64,000 bases of DNA from Nitrospira sp. SG-bin1 (GCA_002083365.1 LVWS01000038.1:113238-177237), one strand, 5' to 3'. Counted from the first letter of the stretch, positions 25,453 to 34,637 are shown. The notes: generated by a model from the letters alone, not told the origin. Made by a program: numbers and translations.

Positions 25453-26334
25453 ATGGCCATATGTGATTCCCGCCCAGTAGAACCGCTGGAAGTTTCCCGT
25501 TCTCTCGCGAACGATCTCATGAAGCTCTACGATTATCCGGACCCCCGGCGACCGGGGCGAATCATCCGAGGCTACGATCGACCACATGCCATACGAACGG
25601 CGAAGATGTGCGTGGCCGTCGCCGATCGCTTGGGACACCCACGCGATCGGGTACGGCTCTATCACGTTGCCTGTCTATTGCATGACCTGGGCCGTGCCGG
25701 CCTCGATCGGCAGCTCTTTGGAACGATTTGGTCTTGGGCCAAGGAACGGGGCATTCCGACGAGGCCTCGTGAATGGCGCGCCCTTCACCCGAAGACGACC
25801 TATGGCCGGGAGACCGAAGCCTTCGTGTCGTTGTATCGACAGGACCTGATCGATTCCGGCGTGTCCATGGACAGATGGGCTGTCGAGCAGATCGAAATGC
25901 GGCTAGGCTATGCGCGACGCCTCGCGAGGCGATTACGGACGGTGAAACCAAAATTGAAGACCCTGGGCGTCGAGTGGAAGCCTTGGATGCAATGGGTGAT
26001 GCTGTATTACTATTATCCCGAACGCCTGTCCAAGACGAAGGCATGGGTGCGGCAACTGGCGGAGATTCTCGTCGCCTGCGAACAGTTTGAGGCCTTCAGC
26101 AACCAGCGTCGAGGGCGTGATTATTACGCTCGGACCAAAGAGAGTCTTCCGGAGGCCTTTGCCTATCTCGACAAGCTTGGGAAAGAAGGCATTCTGAGCA
26201 GTCAGGTCCTGAGTGCCGTGCGATCGCTGACGGCCGAGGGTGCCTTCGACACAATTTTGGAAGCGGCGCGAGGGGAGCCGCTGACGCGGAACGACCGTCG
26301 CTACCTTCGCAACCTCGCAGACCGGAGGATTTGA
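25453..26334 (+). CDS. HD-domain phosphohydrolase-like protein
   Basis: 293 residues. The HD metal site is visible as RPHAIRTAKMCVAVA (first His) and ACLLHDLGRAGL (His-Asp pair), with further candidate ligands downstream. HD domains hydrolyse phosphate esters of nucleotides or signalling molecules; the substrate is not evident. The C-terminal half is basic and helical. The ATG at 25453 was chosen; a TTG at 25441 is also in frame and neither has a clear ribosome site. It is followed by YjbQ one base after its stop, so these genes and the HtrA gene form an operon. Confidence 0.78.
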   Translation: MAICDSRPVEPLEVSRSLANDLMKLYDYPDPRRPGRIIRGYDRPHAIRTAKMCVAVADRLGHPRDRVRLYHVACLLHDLGRAGLDRQLFGTIWSWAKERGIPTRPREWRALHPKTTYGRETEAFVSLYRQDLIDSGVSMDRWAVEQIEMRLGYARRLARRLRTVKPKLKTLGVEWKPWMQWVMLYYYYPERLSKTKAWVRQLAEILVACEQFEAFSNQRRGRDYYARTKESLPEAFAYLDKLGKEGILSSQVLSAVRSLTAEGAFDTILEAARGEPLTRNDRRYLRNLADRRI

Positions 26335-26335
26335 A

Positions 26336-26758
26336 ATGGGTGTCCGCACCGTCTCGTTGACGATCCGTATGGAAGGAGGCACGCAGGTCGACAACATCAC
26401 GAAATCCGTTGCCGATGCGTTGGCCGGCTCCAACCTCAAGGCCGGCATCGTGACGGTCTTCGTCAAACACACGACCGCCTCCGTCATGATTATCGAGGAC
26501 GAACCAGGGATTCGCGCGGACACCAAAACGTTTTGGGACCGTCTCGTTCCTCCTGACCCTCGGTGGCAGCACAATACGGTCAATCCCGGAGAGGACAACG
26601 GCCACAGTCATCTTCGTGGGCAACTCCAAGGGCCGTCCGTCACGATTCCGTTTGCCGATGGGGCACTTTTGCTCGGCAGATGGCAGCAAGTCGTCGTCGT
26701 GGATTTCGATACCCGAGCCAGAGTGCGTGAACTCGTCGTGCAGGTCCTGGGTGAATAA
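26336..26758 (+). CDS. YjbQ family (UPF0047) protein
   Basis: 140 residues, full length for the family. The hallmark segments are present: VFVKHTTASVMIIEDEPGI near residue 45 and GHSHLRGQLQGPSVTIPFAD near 90, ending VVVVDFDTRARVRELVVQVL. Some family members have a weak thiamine-phosphate-synthase activity, though the physiological role is unsettled. It sits one base after the HD gene and its last codons overlap the GTG start of the protease gene. Confidence 0.9.
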   Translation: MGVRTVSLTIRMEGGTQVDNITKSVADALAGSNLKAGIVTVFVKHTTASVMIIEDEPGIRADTKTFWDRLVPPDPRWQHNTVNPGEDNGHSHLRGQLQGPSVTIPFADGALLLGRWQQVVVVDFDTRARVRELVVQVLGE

Positions 26759-27869
26759 ACAAGGCCGATCCCTATTGCTGCTCCTCATGACGTGGGTGCT
26801 TTGCTCACCCGGCACTGCAGCGGAATGGGGTAAGCCCTTGGGTGCCGTCTATGATGGCCCTGAAGGGAAGCCACGCCCGGTGACGCCCTCTCCGGTGGAG
26901 CTGAGCGCCGATGAACGAGCGACGATCGCGGTGTTCGAGCGGGCGACCAAGTCCGTTGTGTTCATCGCCAACACGGCGATCCAGCAAGACATATGGTCGC
27001 TCAATGTCATGGAAGTGCCTCAGGGGTCAGGGTCCGGTTTTGTATGGAGCAAGCAAGGCCACATCGTCACAAATTTTCATGTCATTTACGGTGCCGATGC
27101 CATCAAGGTCACCTTGGCCGATCGAAGCGAGCATCAGGCGAAGTTGGTCGGGGCCGATCCTGACCATGATCTTGCGGTACTGCAGATTCAGGTGGCTGAT
27201 GATCAATTGGAGCCCTTGGCGATCGGCTCCTCGCATGACTTGCGTGTGGGGCAAAAGGTGTTGGCGATCGGAAATCCGTTCGGACTGGACCATACGCTGA
27301 CGACCGGCGTCGTAAGCGCCTTGGGCCGTACCATCAAATCCATGTCGAATCGCACGATCGAGGGTGTGATTCAGACCGATGCGGCGATCAACCCGGGCAA
27401 TTCAGGGGGGCCGCTTCTCGATGGCGCAGGACGGTTGATCGGCGTCAATACGCAGATCGTGAGTCCGAGCGGGGCCTATGCCGGGATCGGGTTCGCCGTT
27501 CCCGTCGATACGGTGAACCGCATCGTTCCGGAACTGATCAAACACGGCAAACTCATCCGTCCGGGATTGGGCGTCTCCCTCGTGCCGGACGCCATGGCGA
27601 AGCGCTGGGGAATCAAGGGAGTCATCATCGGCAAGGTGACGCGTGGCGGCGCCGCCGATCGCGCGGGCCTCAAGGGGGCGCGCGAAACCATGATCGGACA
27701 GATCCAACTGGGCGACATCATCGTCGGGGTTGCGGGAAAGCCGGTTGCCACCATCGACGATCTCATGGATGTGATGGAAGCGCACAAAGTCGGTGACCAA
27801 GTGGCTGTGGAGATTCAGCGCGGAAATCGTCGTGAAAAGGTATCGGTGACTCTTCAGGCCGTCAATTAG
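26751..27869 (+). CDS. HtrA/DegP-type serine protease with PDZ domain
   Basis: 372 residues. Signal peptide at 1-22 (LLLLLMTWVLCSPGTAA). Trypsin-like domain with catalytic triad His110 (TNFHV), Asp140 (DHDLAVL) and Ser218 (GNSGGPL). One PDZ domain follows (about 270-372), with GLGVSLVPDAMAKRWGIKGV and GDIIVGVAGKPVATIDDL. It should act in the periplasm on misfolded envelope proteins. The GTG start at 26751 overlaps the yjbQ-type stop; no in-frame start with a better signal peptide is visible. Only one PDZ, as in DegS-like or HhoA-like members, so it is not a classic two-PDZ DegP. Confidence 0.88.
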   Translation: MNKQGRSLLLLLMTWVLCSPGTAAEWGKPLGAVYDGPEGKPRPVTPSPVELSADERATIAVFERATKSVVFIANTAIQQDIWSLNVMEVPQGSGSGFVWSKQGHIVTNFHVIYGADAIKVTLADRSEHQAKLVGADPDHDLAVLQIQVADDQLEPLAIGSSHDLRVGQKVLAIGNPFGLDHTLTTGVVSALGRTIKSMSNRTIEGVIQTDAAINPGNSGGPLLDGAGRLIGVNTQIVSPSGAYAGIGFAVPVDTVNRIVPELIKHGKLIRPGLGVSLVPDAMAKRWGIKGVIIGKVTRGGAADRAGLKGARETMIGQIQLGDIIVGVAGKPVATIDDLMDVMEAHKVGDQVAVEIQRGNRREKVSVTLQAVN

Positions 27870-27933
27870 GGAGAAGACATTGCGACGTAGGTGTGTGTTA
27901 GGATCATGGGATTAGTATCGTGGAGAACCACCA

Positions 27934-29670
27934 ATGAGTGATCCCAGAGCTCCGGATCAGGATGAATCCAGAGGTCGGAGCGATGAGCCGTCGCTGAAGA
28001 CGGGAACCGACCCGTTGGAATTGATTGAGCAATGTCTGGCATCCTTTCCTGAGGGAGATGCGCGACAGAAGCTGTTGTACAAGCTCCGTCATGCGGTGAC
28101 GTTGTCTCAGGCCGCTCATCAACAACGTGAGCTGGAATTCAAGAAGGTCAGCGAGGTGGTGGCCAAACTGACGGCGCCGGCCAATCGTATCGGCACGTTG
28201 CTTGACGTTCCAGGCGAAGGGCTCGCCCGCATCGTCGTCGGTGGCGCCGAATACTATGCCAACGTAGACCCGCGTGTATCCCAAGCGGATCTTAAAATCG
28301 GCACACAGATTCTGGTCAACGAGGCCTACGCCGTGATCAAAACGCTTGGGTACGATCGTAATGGTCCGATCTTGCGACTGGCCGAGGTTATGTCCGACGG
28401 GCGATTGCGGTTTGAGCAGGACATGGGCCGGCAATCGTTGATCTTGCAGCGGTCGACCGATCTCGTCGGTGCCGAGCTCAAGGCGGGCGATGACATTCGC
28501 ATCGATCCCAGCCATCGTGTTGCGATTGAGAAGTTGGGTGATCGCAAAGCAAGCCGCCATGTCCTCGACGAAACACCGAAAGTTACGTGGGAGCAGATCG
28601 GCGGCCAGAACGAGGCGATCGCCAGCATCCGAAAGGCCATCGAGTATCCGTTGCTGCATGCGGAGACGTTCGAACGGTTCAGGTTTTCCCAGCCCAAGGG
28701 GTTCCTCCTCTATGGACCACCCGGATGTGGGAAGACGCTCATAGGGCAAGCGGCAGCCGGGAGCTTGGCCAAGTTGGTCAGCGAGGCTAAGCCGGGGCCA
28801 TCGCCCGAGCGAGACGAGCGTCAACCGGTGACCAGCGGAGCGTTCCTGCACGTGAAAGGCCCGGAAATTCTCAATATGTGGCTTGGGGAATCGGAACGGA
28901 TGGTGCGCGATCTTTTCGATCAGGCCCGCGCAAGACGCAAGGATGGGGCGCTGCCGTTTATCTTCATCGACGAAGCGGAGTCGATTTTAGGGACGCGGCG
29001 CGCCATGCGCTCCTTCAATATCTCCAACACGCTCGTGCCGATGTTTTGCAGCGAAATGGATGGGATCGAGTCGCTACGCGACGTCGTCATCATACTGGCT
29101 TCCAACCGTCCGGATTTGATCGATCCGGCGGTGCTGCGCCCGGGCCGTATTGATCGGAAGATCAAAGTCGGCCGCCCGAACAAGGAGGCAGCCGCCGAGA
29201 TTTTGAAGGTGTATTTGACCGCGGATCTGCCGTTGGATGCCGAACTGGTGAAGGAACGGGGCGATGAGCAGGCGCCGGCAGTGAACCGGCTCGTCGAAGA
29301 CATCATCGAGTCGATCTTCCGCCGAACAGAGGACACTCGGCTGCTGTCGATCAGGCTCAGGAACGGTCAGAACAAGGTGCTGTACCGAGGCGATCTCGTC
29401 AGCGGAGCCATCTTGGCGTCGATCGTTCAACGTGCCAAGGAAAAGGCGATCGATCGGACGGTTCAGACGGGGAAGCCGGCTGGATTGCAGGCGGAAGACT
29501 TACGAGGTGCCGTCACTGAGGAATTCCGAGAGGGTGACATGTTACCGCCGGATGATGCGGCGGAAGAGTGGTTGAAGCTCCTGGATCATCACCCGGAACA
29601 GGTCGTTGGAATCTCCTCCTTCCGGCGTGGCCGTCAGACCGAAGAACGCCTCGTGAATCAGATCATTTAG
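27934..29670 (+). CDS. mpa: Proteasome-associated AAA+ ring ATPase (Mpa/ARC)
   Basis: 578 residues. It recognises tagged proteins, unfolds them and threads them into the 20S core. Residues 1-75 are helical with coiled-coil character (the tag-binding part in Mpa), 80-215 form two OB domains, and 220-500 are the AAA+ module: Walker A GPPGCGKT, Walker B FIFIDEAES, and the second region of homology RPDLIDPAVLRPGRIDRK. The C-terminus reads RLVNQII and lacks the Gln-Tyr-Leu ending that docks actinobacterial Mpa onto the 20S core. It is the first gene of the proteasome operon; the promoter must lie in the 64-base gap after the protease gene or further upstream. Confidence 0.92.
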   Translation: MSDPRAPDQDESRGRSDEPSLKTGTDPLELIEQCLASFPEGDARQKLLYKLRHAVTLSQAAHQQRELEFKKVSEVVAKLTAPANRIGTLLDVPGEGLARIVVGGAEYYANVDPRVSQADLKIGTQILVNEAYAVIKTLGYDRNGPILRLAEVMSDGRLRFEQDMGRQSLILQRSTDLVGAELKAGDDIRIDPSHRVAIEKLGDRKASRHVLDETPKVTWEQIGGQNEAIASIRKAIEYPLLHAETFERFRFSQPKGFLLYGPPGCGKTLIGQAAAGSLAKLVSEAKPGPSPERDERQPVTSGAFLHVKGPEILNMWLGESERMVRDLFDQARARRKDGALPFIFIDEAESILGTRRAMRSFNISNTLVPMFCSEMDGIESLRDVVIILASNRPDLIDPAVLRPGRIDRKIKVGRPNKEAAAEILKVYLTADLPLDAELVKERGDEQAPAVNRLVEDIIESIFRRTEDTRLLSIRLRNGQNKVLYRGDLVSGAILASIVQRAKEKAIDRTVQTGKPAGLQAEDLRGAVTEEFREGDMLPPDDAAEEWLKLLDHHPEQVVGISSFRRGRQTEERLVNQII

Positions 29671-29747
29671 GAGTCGCATGTCAGAAAGTCGTCAAGTCCA
29701 AGATCGTGGAGTTCGACTTTGTGACTTTTGACGTAAGGACCATCTCC

Positions 29748-31274
29748 ATGCCTCTTTTCGGAATTGAAACCGAGTACGGAATCACGAGGGATGACGTCCC
29801 TGAGATGGATCCGGTCGTCGAGTCGATGGAATTGGTACGAGCCCATCTTGCCGCTTCCTTCGAGCGGCGTTGGGACTATGCCGGTGAAGATCCGCATGAG
29901 GATGCCCGCGGCTTTCGTGTGTCGGGCTTGCAGCAGGATAGAGAGGAGGATGAGTTCGCGCAACGCGATGCTCATCGCCCTTTTTCCTTCCATGACATGA
30001 AGAGTGACTTGGTATTGCCGAATGGCGCCCGATTCTACAACGACCATACGCATCCGGAATACTCCACGCCCGAATGCCGAACGCTGCGAGACCTCGTGGC
30101 TCAGGATCGGGCGGGAGAACGCATCGTCCTCCGTGCCGCCCAGCGTCGCAATCGAATCCTCGGCGGAGCGCATGTTCGTCTCTATAAGAACAACACGGAT
30201 TTCCACGGCCACAGCTATGGCTGCCACGACAATCATCTCGTCTCGCGGGCCGTTCCCTTTTCAGCTCTTGTAGCCGGTCTTGTGCCGTTTCTCGTGAGCC
30301 GACAAGTCATCGCCGGTGCAGGAAAGGTGGGCACGGAAGCCCAGGAGTCGGGACATGTTCCAGGACGGTATCAGCTCTCGCAGCGGGCGGATTTCATGGA
30401 GGCTGAGCTAGGCGTCGATACGATGCATAACCGGCCCATTCTCAATACCAGGGATGAGCCTCATGCAGATCGTAAGAAGTATCGCCGGCTCCACCTCATC
30501 ATCGGCGACGCCAATATGTGCGAGTATGCGACCGTACTGAAGGTCGGAACGACCAGGCTGGTGCTTGATCTAATCGAGCGGGGAGCTCAGCCTCACATTG
30601 AGTTGGATCAGCCGGTGGCGGCAGTCAAACAGTTGTCACGCGATCCTGACCTGAAAGCAGCGGTTCGTCTGAACAACGGACGAAGGCTTTCAGCTTTGGA
30701 ACTGCAAGAAGAGTACTGCGAGGCGGCACGTCGTGAGTTAGCCGGATCGGATGAGGAAACGGATTGGCTGCTGGCCCACTGGAGTGACACGTTGCGTCTG
30801 CTGTCTCAAAACCGCTCACAGTTGGTGGGGAAACTCGATTGGGTCACGAAACAGTGGCTGCTCGAAACCTTCATGGAAGAAGAACGGATCGGTTGGGATG
30901 ATCCTTGGTTGGCCAGTTTGGATCTGGAGTATCACAATGTAAATCCCGAACAAGGGCTGTACCTGGGATTGGAGGCCGATGGAAAAGCGTGGCGGATGAC
31001 GACCGACGAGGGGATAGAGGAGGCGGTTCGGAACGGGCCAAGAGATACGCGGGGCGGGTTACGGGGAATCTGTGTGCAGCGATTTCCCGACCATATTCAG
31101 TCGATGCAATGGGAGCGGATTCAATTCGCCGGGGGCTTGCGTTCGCACTCTCTCGACATGGGAGATCTCTTTGAGCCACAGGAAGTTAGACGATGCATCG
31201 ATGTCTTCACACAGGCCCATTCCCCTGCCGATGCATTGGCAACGTGGAGCCGCAGAAAGGACGTGGAAACATGA
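29748..31274 (+). CDS. dop: Dop/PafA2-family enzyme (probable UBact deconjugase)
   Basis: 508 residues of the glutamine-synthetase-like Dop/PafA fold. The N-terminus FGIETEYGI carries the metal-binding Glu. Residues about 45-85 hold the Dop-type insertion (RRWDYAGEDPHEDARGF), absent from PafA. Later segments lean towards PafA instead: YGCHDNHLVSR, AGAGKVG and a C-terminus without the Dop tail. I call it Dop by the insertion and by its place between the ATPase and the modifier, as in actinobacterial loci. Because UBact here ends in Glu, a deamidase step is not needed and removal of the tag is the likely activity. ATG at 29748 has AAGGA eight bases upstream; the stop overlaps the UBact start (ATGA). 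Confidence 0.8.
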   Translation: MPLFGIETEYGITRDDVPEMDPVVESMELVRAHLAASFERRWDYAGEDPHEDARGFRVSGLQQDREEDEFAQRDAHRPFSFHDMKSDLVLPNGARFYNDHTHPEYSTPECRTLRDLVAQDRAGERIVLRAAQRRNRILGGAHVRLYKNNTDFHGHSYGCHDNHLVSRAVPFSALVAGLVPFLVSRQVIAGAGKVGTEAQESGHVPGRYQLSQRADFMEAELGVDTMHNRPILNTRDEPHADRKKYRRLHLIIGDANMCEYATVLKVGTTRLVLDLIERGAQPHIELDQPVAAVKQLSRDPDLKAAVRLNNGRRLSALELQEEYCEAARRELAGSDEETDWLLAHWSDTLRLLSQNRSQLVGKLDWVTKQWLLETFMEEERIGWDDPWLASLDLEYHNVNPEQGLYLGLEADGKAWRMTTDEGIEEAVRNGPRDTRGGLRGICVQRFPDHIQSMQWERIQFAGGLRSHSLDMGDLFEPQEVRRCIDVFTQAHSPADALATWSRRKDVET

Positions 31275-31465
31275 TACACAATATGATGCCGGAACGGCGT
31301 GAGGGGCCAGCCGATCCCATGCCGAAGTCGCCGAGTCCGCTGGAAGAAGGCGGCGGGCCGAGACGGCCGGATACCGGATCGCCGGAAAAGGATAGCTTAA
31401 TGAAACGCATGCGGAAGGTCGATCCCAAACAGGCGGAAAGGTATCGGCAACGAACCGGGGAATAG
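31271..31465 (+). CDS. ubact: UBact, Pup-like protein modifier
   Basis: 64 residues, mostly disordered and charged. The N-terminal half is Pro/Gly-rich (MPERREGPADPMPKSPSP) and the C-terminal end is basic and helical (MKRMRKVDPKQAERYRQRTG) finishing in Glu. This is the layout of UBact, the Pup analogue described in Nitrospirae and some other Gram-negative phyla; ending in Glu, it would be ready for ligation to substrate lysines without deamidation. ATG at 31271 overlaps the dop stop as ATGA; starts at 31283 or 31286 would give the shorter MPERR form. Position between dop and prcB matches pup. Confidence 0.88.
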   Translation: MIHNMMPERREGPADPMPKSPSPLEEGGGPRRPDTGSPEKDSLMKRMRKVDPKQAERYRQRTGE

Positions 31466-31552
31466 ACGTTGTTCGGTAATCGTTAAGCGCCAGAATTGGA
31501 ATGTAGTCTTCACTCGATGAACGTATAACGAATAACGCTTCACGAAGCAGGT

Positions 31553-32326
31553 ATGGGCATGCAGGGAGATTTCTATCAGCTCTTGAGAGAACAGGGATAT
31601 GTTTTGGGAATGCCGGGTCCGGCCGGAGCAAGGCAGGAACTGACGACTGCCACAACGATCCTCGCGTTCAAGTACCGAGATGGTGTGCTGGTCGCCGGGG
31701 ATCGGCGTGCGACAGCCGGCAACATGGTGATGTACGACCGCACCGACAAGGTGTTGGAGATCGACCGGCACAGCGTCATGGCGATCGCCGGAGTGCCGGC
31801 TACCGCCTATGAAATGGCGCGCATTCTTGAACATTCCTTCAAGTATTACCGACGGACACAACTTCAGGAACTCAGCTTTGAGGGAAAGCTTCGGGCATTG
31901 TCCAAACTGTTGAAGGATAATGTCGCGGCGGCCCTAGCTGGAACTGGAGCGGTCGCACCGATCTTTGCCGGGTACGATGTCGGGCAAGAAGCAGCGAAGA
32001 TCTATTTTTACGATATTCTCGGCGCGGAGTTCGAGGGAGTGGAATATGCCGTATCCGGGTCGGGTTCCCCCACGATCCGAGGGATCCTTCATTATTTGAA
32101 TACGTGGGGCGAACAGCCCCTGAGTGCGATGCCTGAGGAGCAGGCCGCCGTCCAGGCATTGCGGCTGTTGACGAGTGCGGCGGAATTCGACAGCGCGACC
32201 GGTGGAGTCAACCGCGAAGCCGGTCTCTATCCGGTCATCAAATTCATCACGGCCGGCGGTATCGCGATGATGCCGGATCTTCGGCTCCGGTCGCTGTTCG
32301 AATCAAAAGTTTCGAGAAGGACGTAA
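31553..32326 (+). CDS. prcB: 20S proteasome beta subunit
   Basis: 257 residues; the catalytic subunit of the 20S core. A propeptide of about 33 residues precedes the predicted nucleophile Thr34 (TTILAFKYRDGVLVAGDRRA), which becomes Thr1 after autoprocessing. The conserved Asp of GDRRAT and the Lys of DRTDKV complete the active site, and YAVSGSGSPT supplies the Ser/Gly-rich loop. Length fits actinobacterial PrcB. ATG at 31553 is used; ATG at 31559 has better spacing to an AGG. An 87-base gap with a small inverted repeat separates it from ubact. Confidence 0.92.
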   Translation: MGMQGDFYQLLREQGYVLGMPGPAGARQELTTATTILAFKYRDGVLVAGDRRATAGNMVMYDRTDKVLEIDRHSVMAIAGVPATAYEMARILEHSFKYYRRTQLQELSFEGKLRALSKLLKDNVAAALAGTGAVAPIFAGYDVGQEAAKIYFYDILGAEFEGVEYAVSGSGSPTIRGILHYLNTWGEQPLSAMPEEQAAVQALRLLTSAAEFDSATGGVNREAGLYPVIKFITAGGIAMMPDLRLRSLFESKVSRRT

Positions 32327-32338
32327 GAGGCATTCTAC

Positions 32339-33142
32339 ATGTATGAAGAACCCTATCGGTGGGTAGAAGCGGTCGGGAATCGTCGACACTATCTCGATGA
32401 TCAGCTGAAGGAGGGATCCCCTGTCGTCGGGGTCTCGTACGAGAGCGGCATTCTGCTCATGACGATGAGTAAAGGTACGCCGAAGCTCTATGAAATTTAC
32501 GATCGCCTTGCTCTCGGAGGAATGGGACATCCGGCCGACCTGGAGAAACTCCGCTTCAATCTATTGGAGATGGCTCACGTCGAAGGCTTCAATCGCTCCG
32601 CCTCTGATGTAACCGGAAGCCGCCTGGTGAAGTACGGCATTGCCCCCGTCATCAAACAGGCGTTTGAAGAAGTGTTCAAGGCTCCCTTTATCGTGAAAAT
32701 ACTACTGGCAGAGTTAGGTCAGAAAGCCGGCACAGACGGTTTCTTGACGATCAGTTACGATGGGACCTTTGAAGAAAAGAAGCGGTACGCGGTGCTCGCG
32801 GCGACATCGGCGGTTGAGCAGGCGATGACCGAGTATCTCGGCCAGCAGTCCGTTGTGTCTCTGGGTGATGCGATCGATGCGGCGATTCGTACCTGGGCCG
32901 TCGGCAATCGAGCGCAACAACTCGCACTCGATGCCGAGGGAGACCACGACGAAACGAAAGCGGGTCAGCCGGTGGCGGATGCCGGGTCACTTTATGCCCA
33001 TCTTCGTCGGTGTGTTGCCGGGAAGACAATCGAATGTGCCCTGCTTGACCGCCAGGTGCAAGGAACCTCAAAGTACCGAACGGTCGGAGCCGATGAGTTG
33101 GGAACACTGCTTCCCGAGGATCTGAGTCCATCGATTACGTAA
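32339..33142 (+). CDS. prcA: 20S proteasome alpha subunit
   Basis: 267 residues. Forms the outer, non-catalytic rings of the 20S core and gates substrate entry. It has the Ntn-hydrolase fold (EGSPVVGVSYESGILLMTMS) without a catalytic Thr, includes the alpha-type segment KLYEIYDRLALGGMGHPAD, and ends in an extension of about 30 residues after the core fold. The gene begins 12 bases after prcB, so a single transcript is expected. Confidence 0.9.
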   Translation: MYEEPYRWVEAVGNRRHYLDDQLKEGSPVVGVSYESGILLMTMSKGTPKLYEIYDRLALGGMGHPADLEKLRFNLLEMAHVEGFNRSASDVTGSRLVKYGIAPVIKQAFEEVFKAPFIVKILLAELGQKAGTDGFLTISYDGTFEEKKRYAVLAATSAVEQAMTEYLGQQSVVSLGDAIDAAIRTWAVGNRAQQLALDAEGDHDETKAGQPVADAGSLYAHLRRCVAGKTIECALLDRQVQGTSKYRTVGADELGTLLPEDLSPSIT

Positions 33143-33146
33143 TCAC

Positions 33147-34637
33147 ATGCTGCATCGTATCTTCGGTTTAGAGACTGAATACGGCCTCTTGATCCACGCG
33201 GACCGGCCGGACCATTCCCCGACCTGGTTTGCGCACCAGATCCGGGATCATCTGTTCCATGTTCAGCGGCGCGGCGTGTTGGATTTGCACCATCGGGGGC
33301 ATGACGAGCCTCCCGGCAATGGGGGATTTCTCACCAACGCCGGACGAGTCTATGTGGACATGGGGCATTTAGAGTATGCCTCTCCGGAATGCCACTCTCT
33401 TATGGACGTGGTGGCGTCGGACCGCGCCGGGGATTTCCTGCTGCAGCGAGCTCTTGAGGACCTCGGCTTCGCAGAGCACGTGTCGCTGATCAAGAATAAC
33501 GTCGATCATGAGACGGATGCGACGTTCGGGTCGCATGAGAATTATTTAGTGTCTCGGCGGTTCCCCTTTTCCAGGCGCGGGTTGACTCCGCTCGTGACGT
33601 TTCTGGTGACCAGGCAGATTTTTACCGGCTCGGGGCGCATCGGGTCAGCCGCCTTGCAGGATGCCTGGATTCAGACGGATCGGTTGATCGTTCCGCGCTC
33701 GGCGATGGGTGGACCTCGTGTATCGGAACTGCCCTTTCAAATCTCGCAACGTGCGGACTATATCGTGAACGATTTTTTTGAATGGGTGCAGCACAATCGG
33801 GCGATTGTGAACACGAGAGACGAGCCGTTGGCGGATCCCAATCAATACCGACGGATTCATCTGCTCCTGGGCGATTCAAACATGGCCGAATATGCCACCG
33901 CCTTGAAGCTCGGAACGACGGGATTGGTGCTGCAGCTGATCGAGGAAGGACATGCTCCTCACGATCTGGAGATCGACGAACCAGTGGAAGCACTCCAGGA
34001 GATTTCCCAAGATCAGGAACGGCGATGGATCGTGCGGCTGCAGTCTCACAAGACGATGTCGGCGTTGGACATTCAAGAACGATTTCTTGACCGTGCCGTT
34101 CAGCATTACAAAGGGCAAGATGAGGAAACCGATTGGATCCTGGCCCAATGGGCATCGGTGCTCCACGATTTGCGCGGCGATTATCAAAATCTCGTGGGGC
34201 GTGTCGATTGGGCGTCCAAACTCTGGTTGCTGGAATGCTTCAGGGACGCGGAACAGACCGACTGGACCGATCCCATGCTGAAAAGTTTGGATCTGGAGTA
34301 TCACAATCTGAATCCTGCCAAAGGGTTGTATCACGGATTAGTGGAAGAGGGGCGTGCTCCGCGTGTGACGACGGACAGCCTTATCCATCGGGCGATGGAA
34401 ACTGCGCCGAAAAACACCCGCGCCTACGGGCGCGGTGAACTGGTCAGATATCTTCTGAATGAATGTTCTCCGGTCTCAGTCTCGGATCAGTTGCCGTCTC
34501 CCGATGGATTGTTCCCTACCTATGTCATCAATTGGTCGATCTTTCAGGTGCGTGGCCGTCCCCCGTTTGCCATGCCGGATCCGTTTAAGACCTATGTGGA
34601 GGAGGTGCGGACACACCTTCAACACATCGTCGTCTAA
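33147..34637 (+). CDS. pafA: PafA-family enzyme (probable UBact ligase)
   Basis: 496 residues, a paralogue of the enzyme at 29748 (shared RIFGLETEYG, NTRDEPLADPNQYRRIHLLL, GDSNMAEYAT and SLDLEYHNLNP). It lacks the long Dop-type insertion after the first 40 residues, which suggests PafA. But FGSHENYLVSRR, TGSGRIG and NTRAYGRGELVRYL look more like Dop, so the assignment rests mainly on the missing loop and on its place at the operon end, as pafA in Actinobacteria. It would use ATP to join the UBact C-terminal Glu to substrate lysines. The ATG lies four bases after prcA. Confidence 0.75.
   Translation: MLHRIFGLETEYGLLIHADRPDHSPTWFAHQIRDHLFHVQRRGVLDLHHRGHDEPPGNGGFLTNAGRVYVDMGHLEYASPECHSLMDVVASDRAGDFLLQRALEDLGFAEHVSLIKNNVDHETDATFGSHENYLVSRRFPFSRRGLTPLVTFLVTRQIFTGSGRIGSAALQDAWIQTDRLIVPRSAMGGPRVSELPFQISQRADYIVNDFFEWVQHNRAIVNTRDEPLADPNQYRRIHLLLGDSNMAEYATALKLGTTGLVLQLIEEGHAPHDLEIDEPVEALQEISQDQERRWIVRLQSHKTMSALDIQERFLDRAVQHYKGQDEETDWILAQWASVLHDLRGDYQNLVGRVDWASKLWLLECFRDAEQTDWTDPMLKSLDLEYHNLNPAKGLYHGLVEEGRAPRVTTDSLIHRAMETAPKNTRAYGRGELVRYLLNECSPVSVSDQLPSPDGLFPTYVINWSIFQVRGRPPFAMPDPFKTYVEEVRTHLQHIVV

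Noticed and set aside
27904..28851. 315-codon open frame opposite the proteasome ATPase gene
   Set aside because: Antisense to conserved AAA+ coding sequence; no family features.
31193..31270. Longer N-terminus for the UBact gene starting at 31193
   Set aside because: That start lies inside dop coding sequence and adds Cys-rich residues unlike any modifier; the ATGA overlap at 31271 is a better start.
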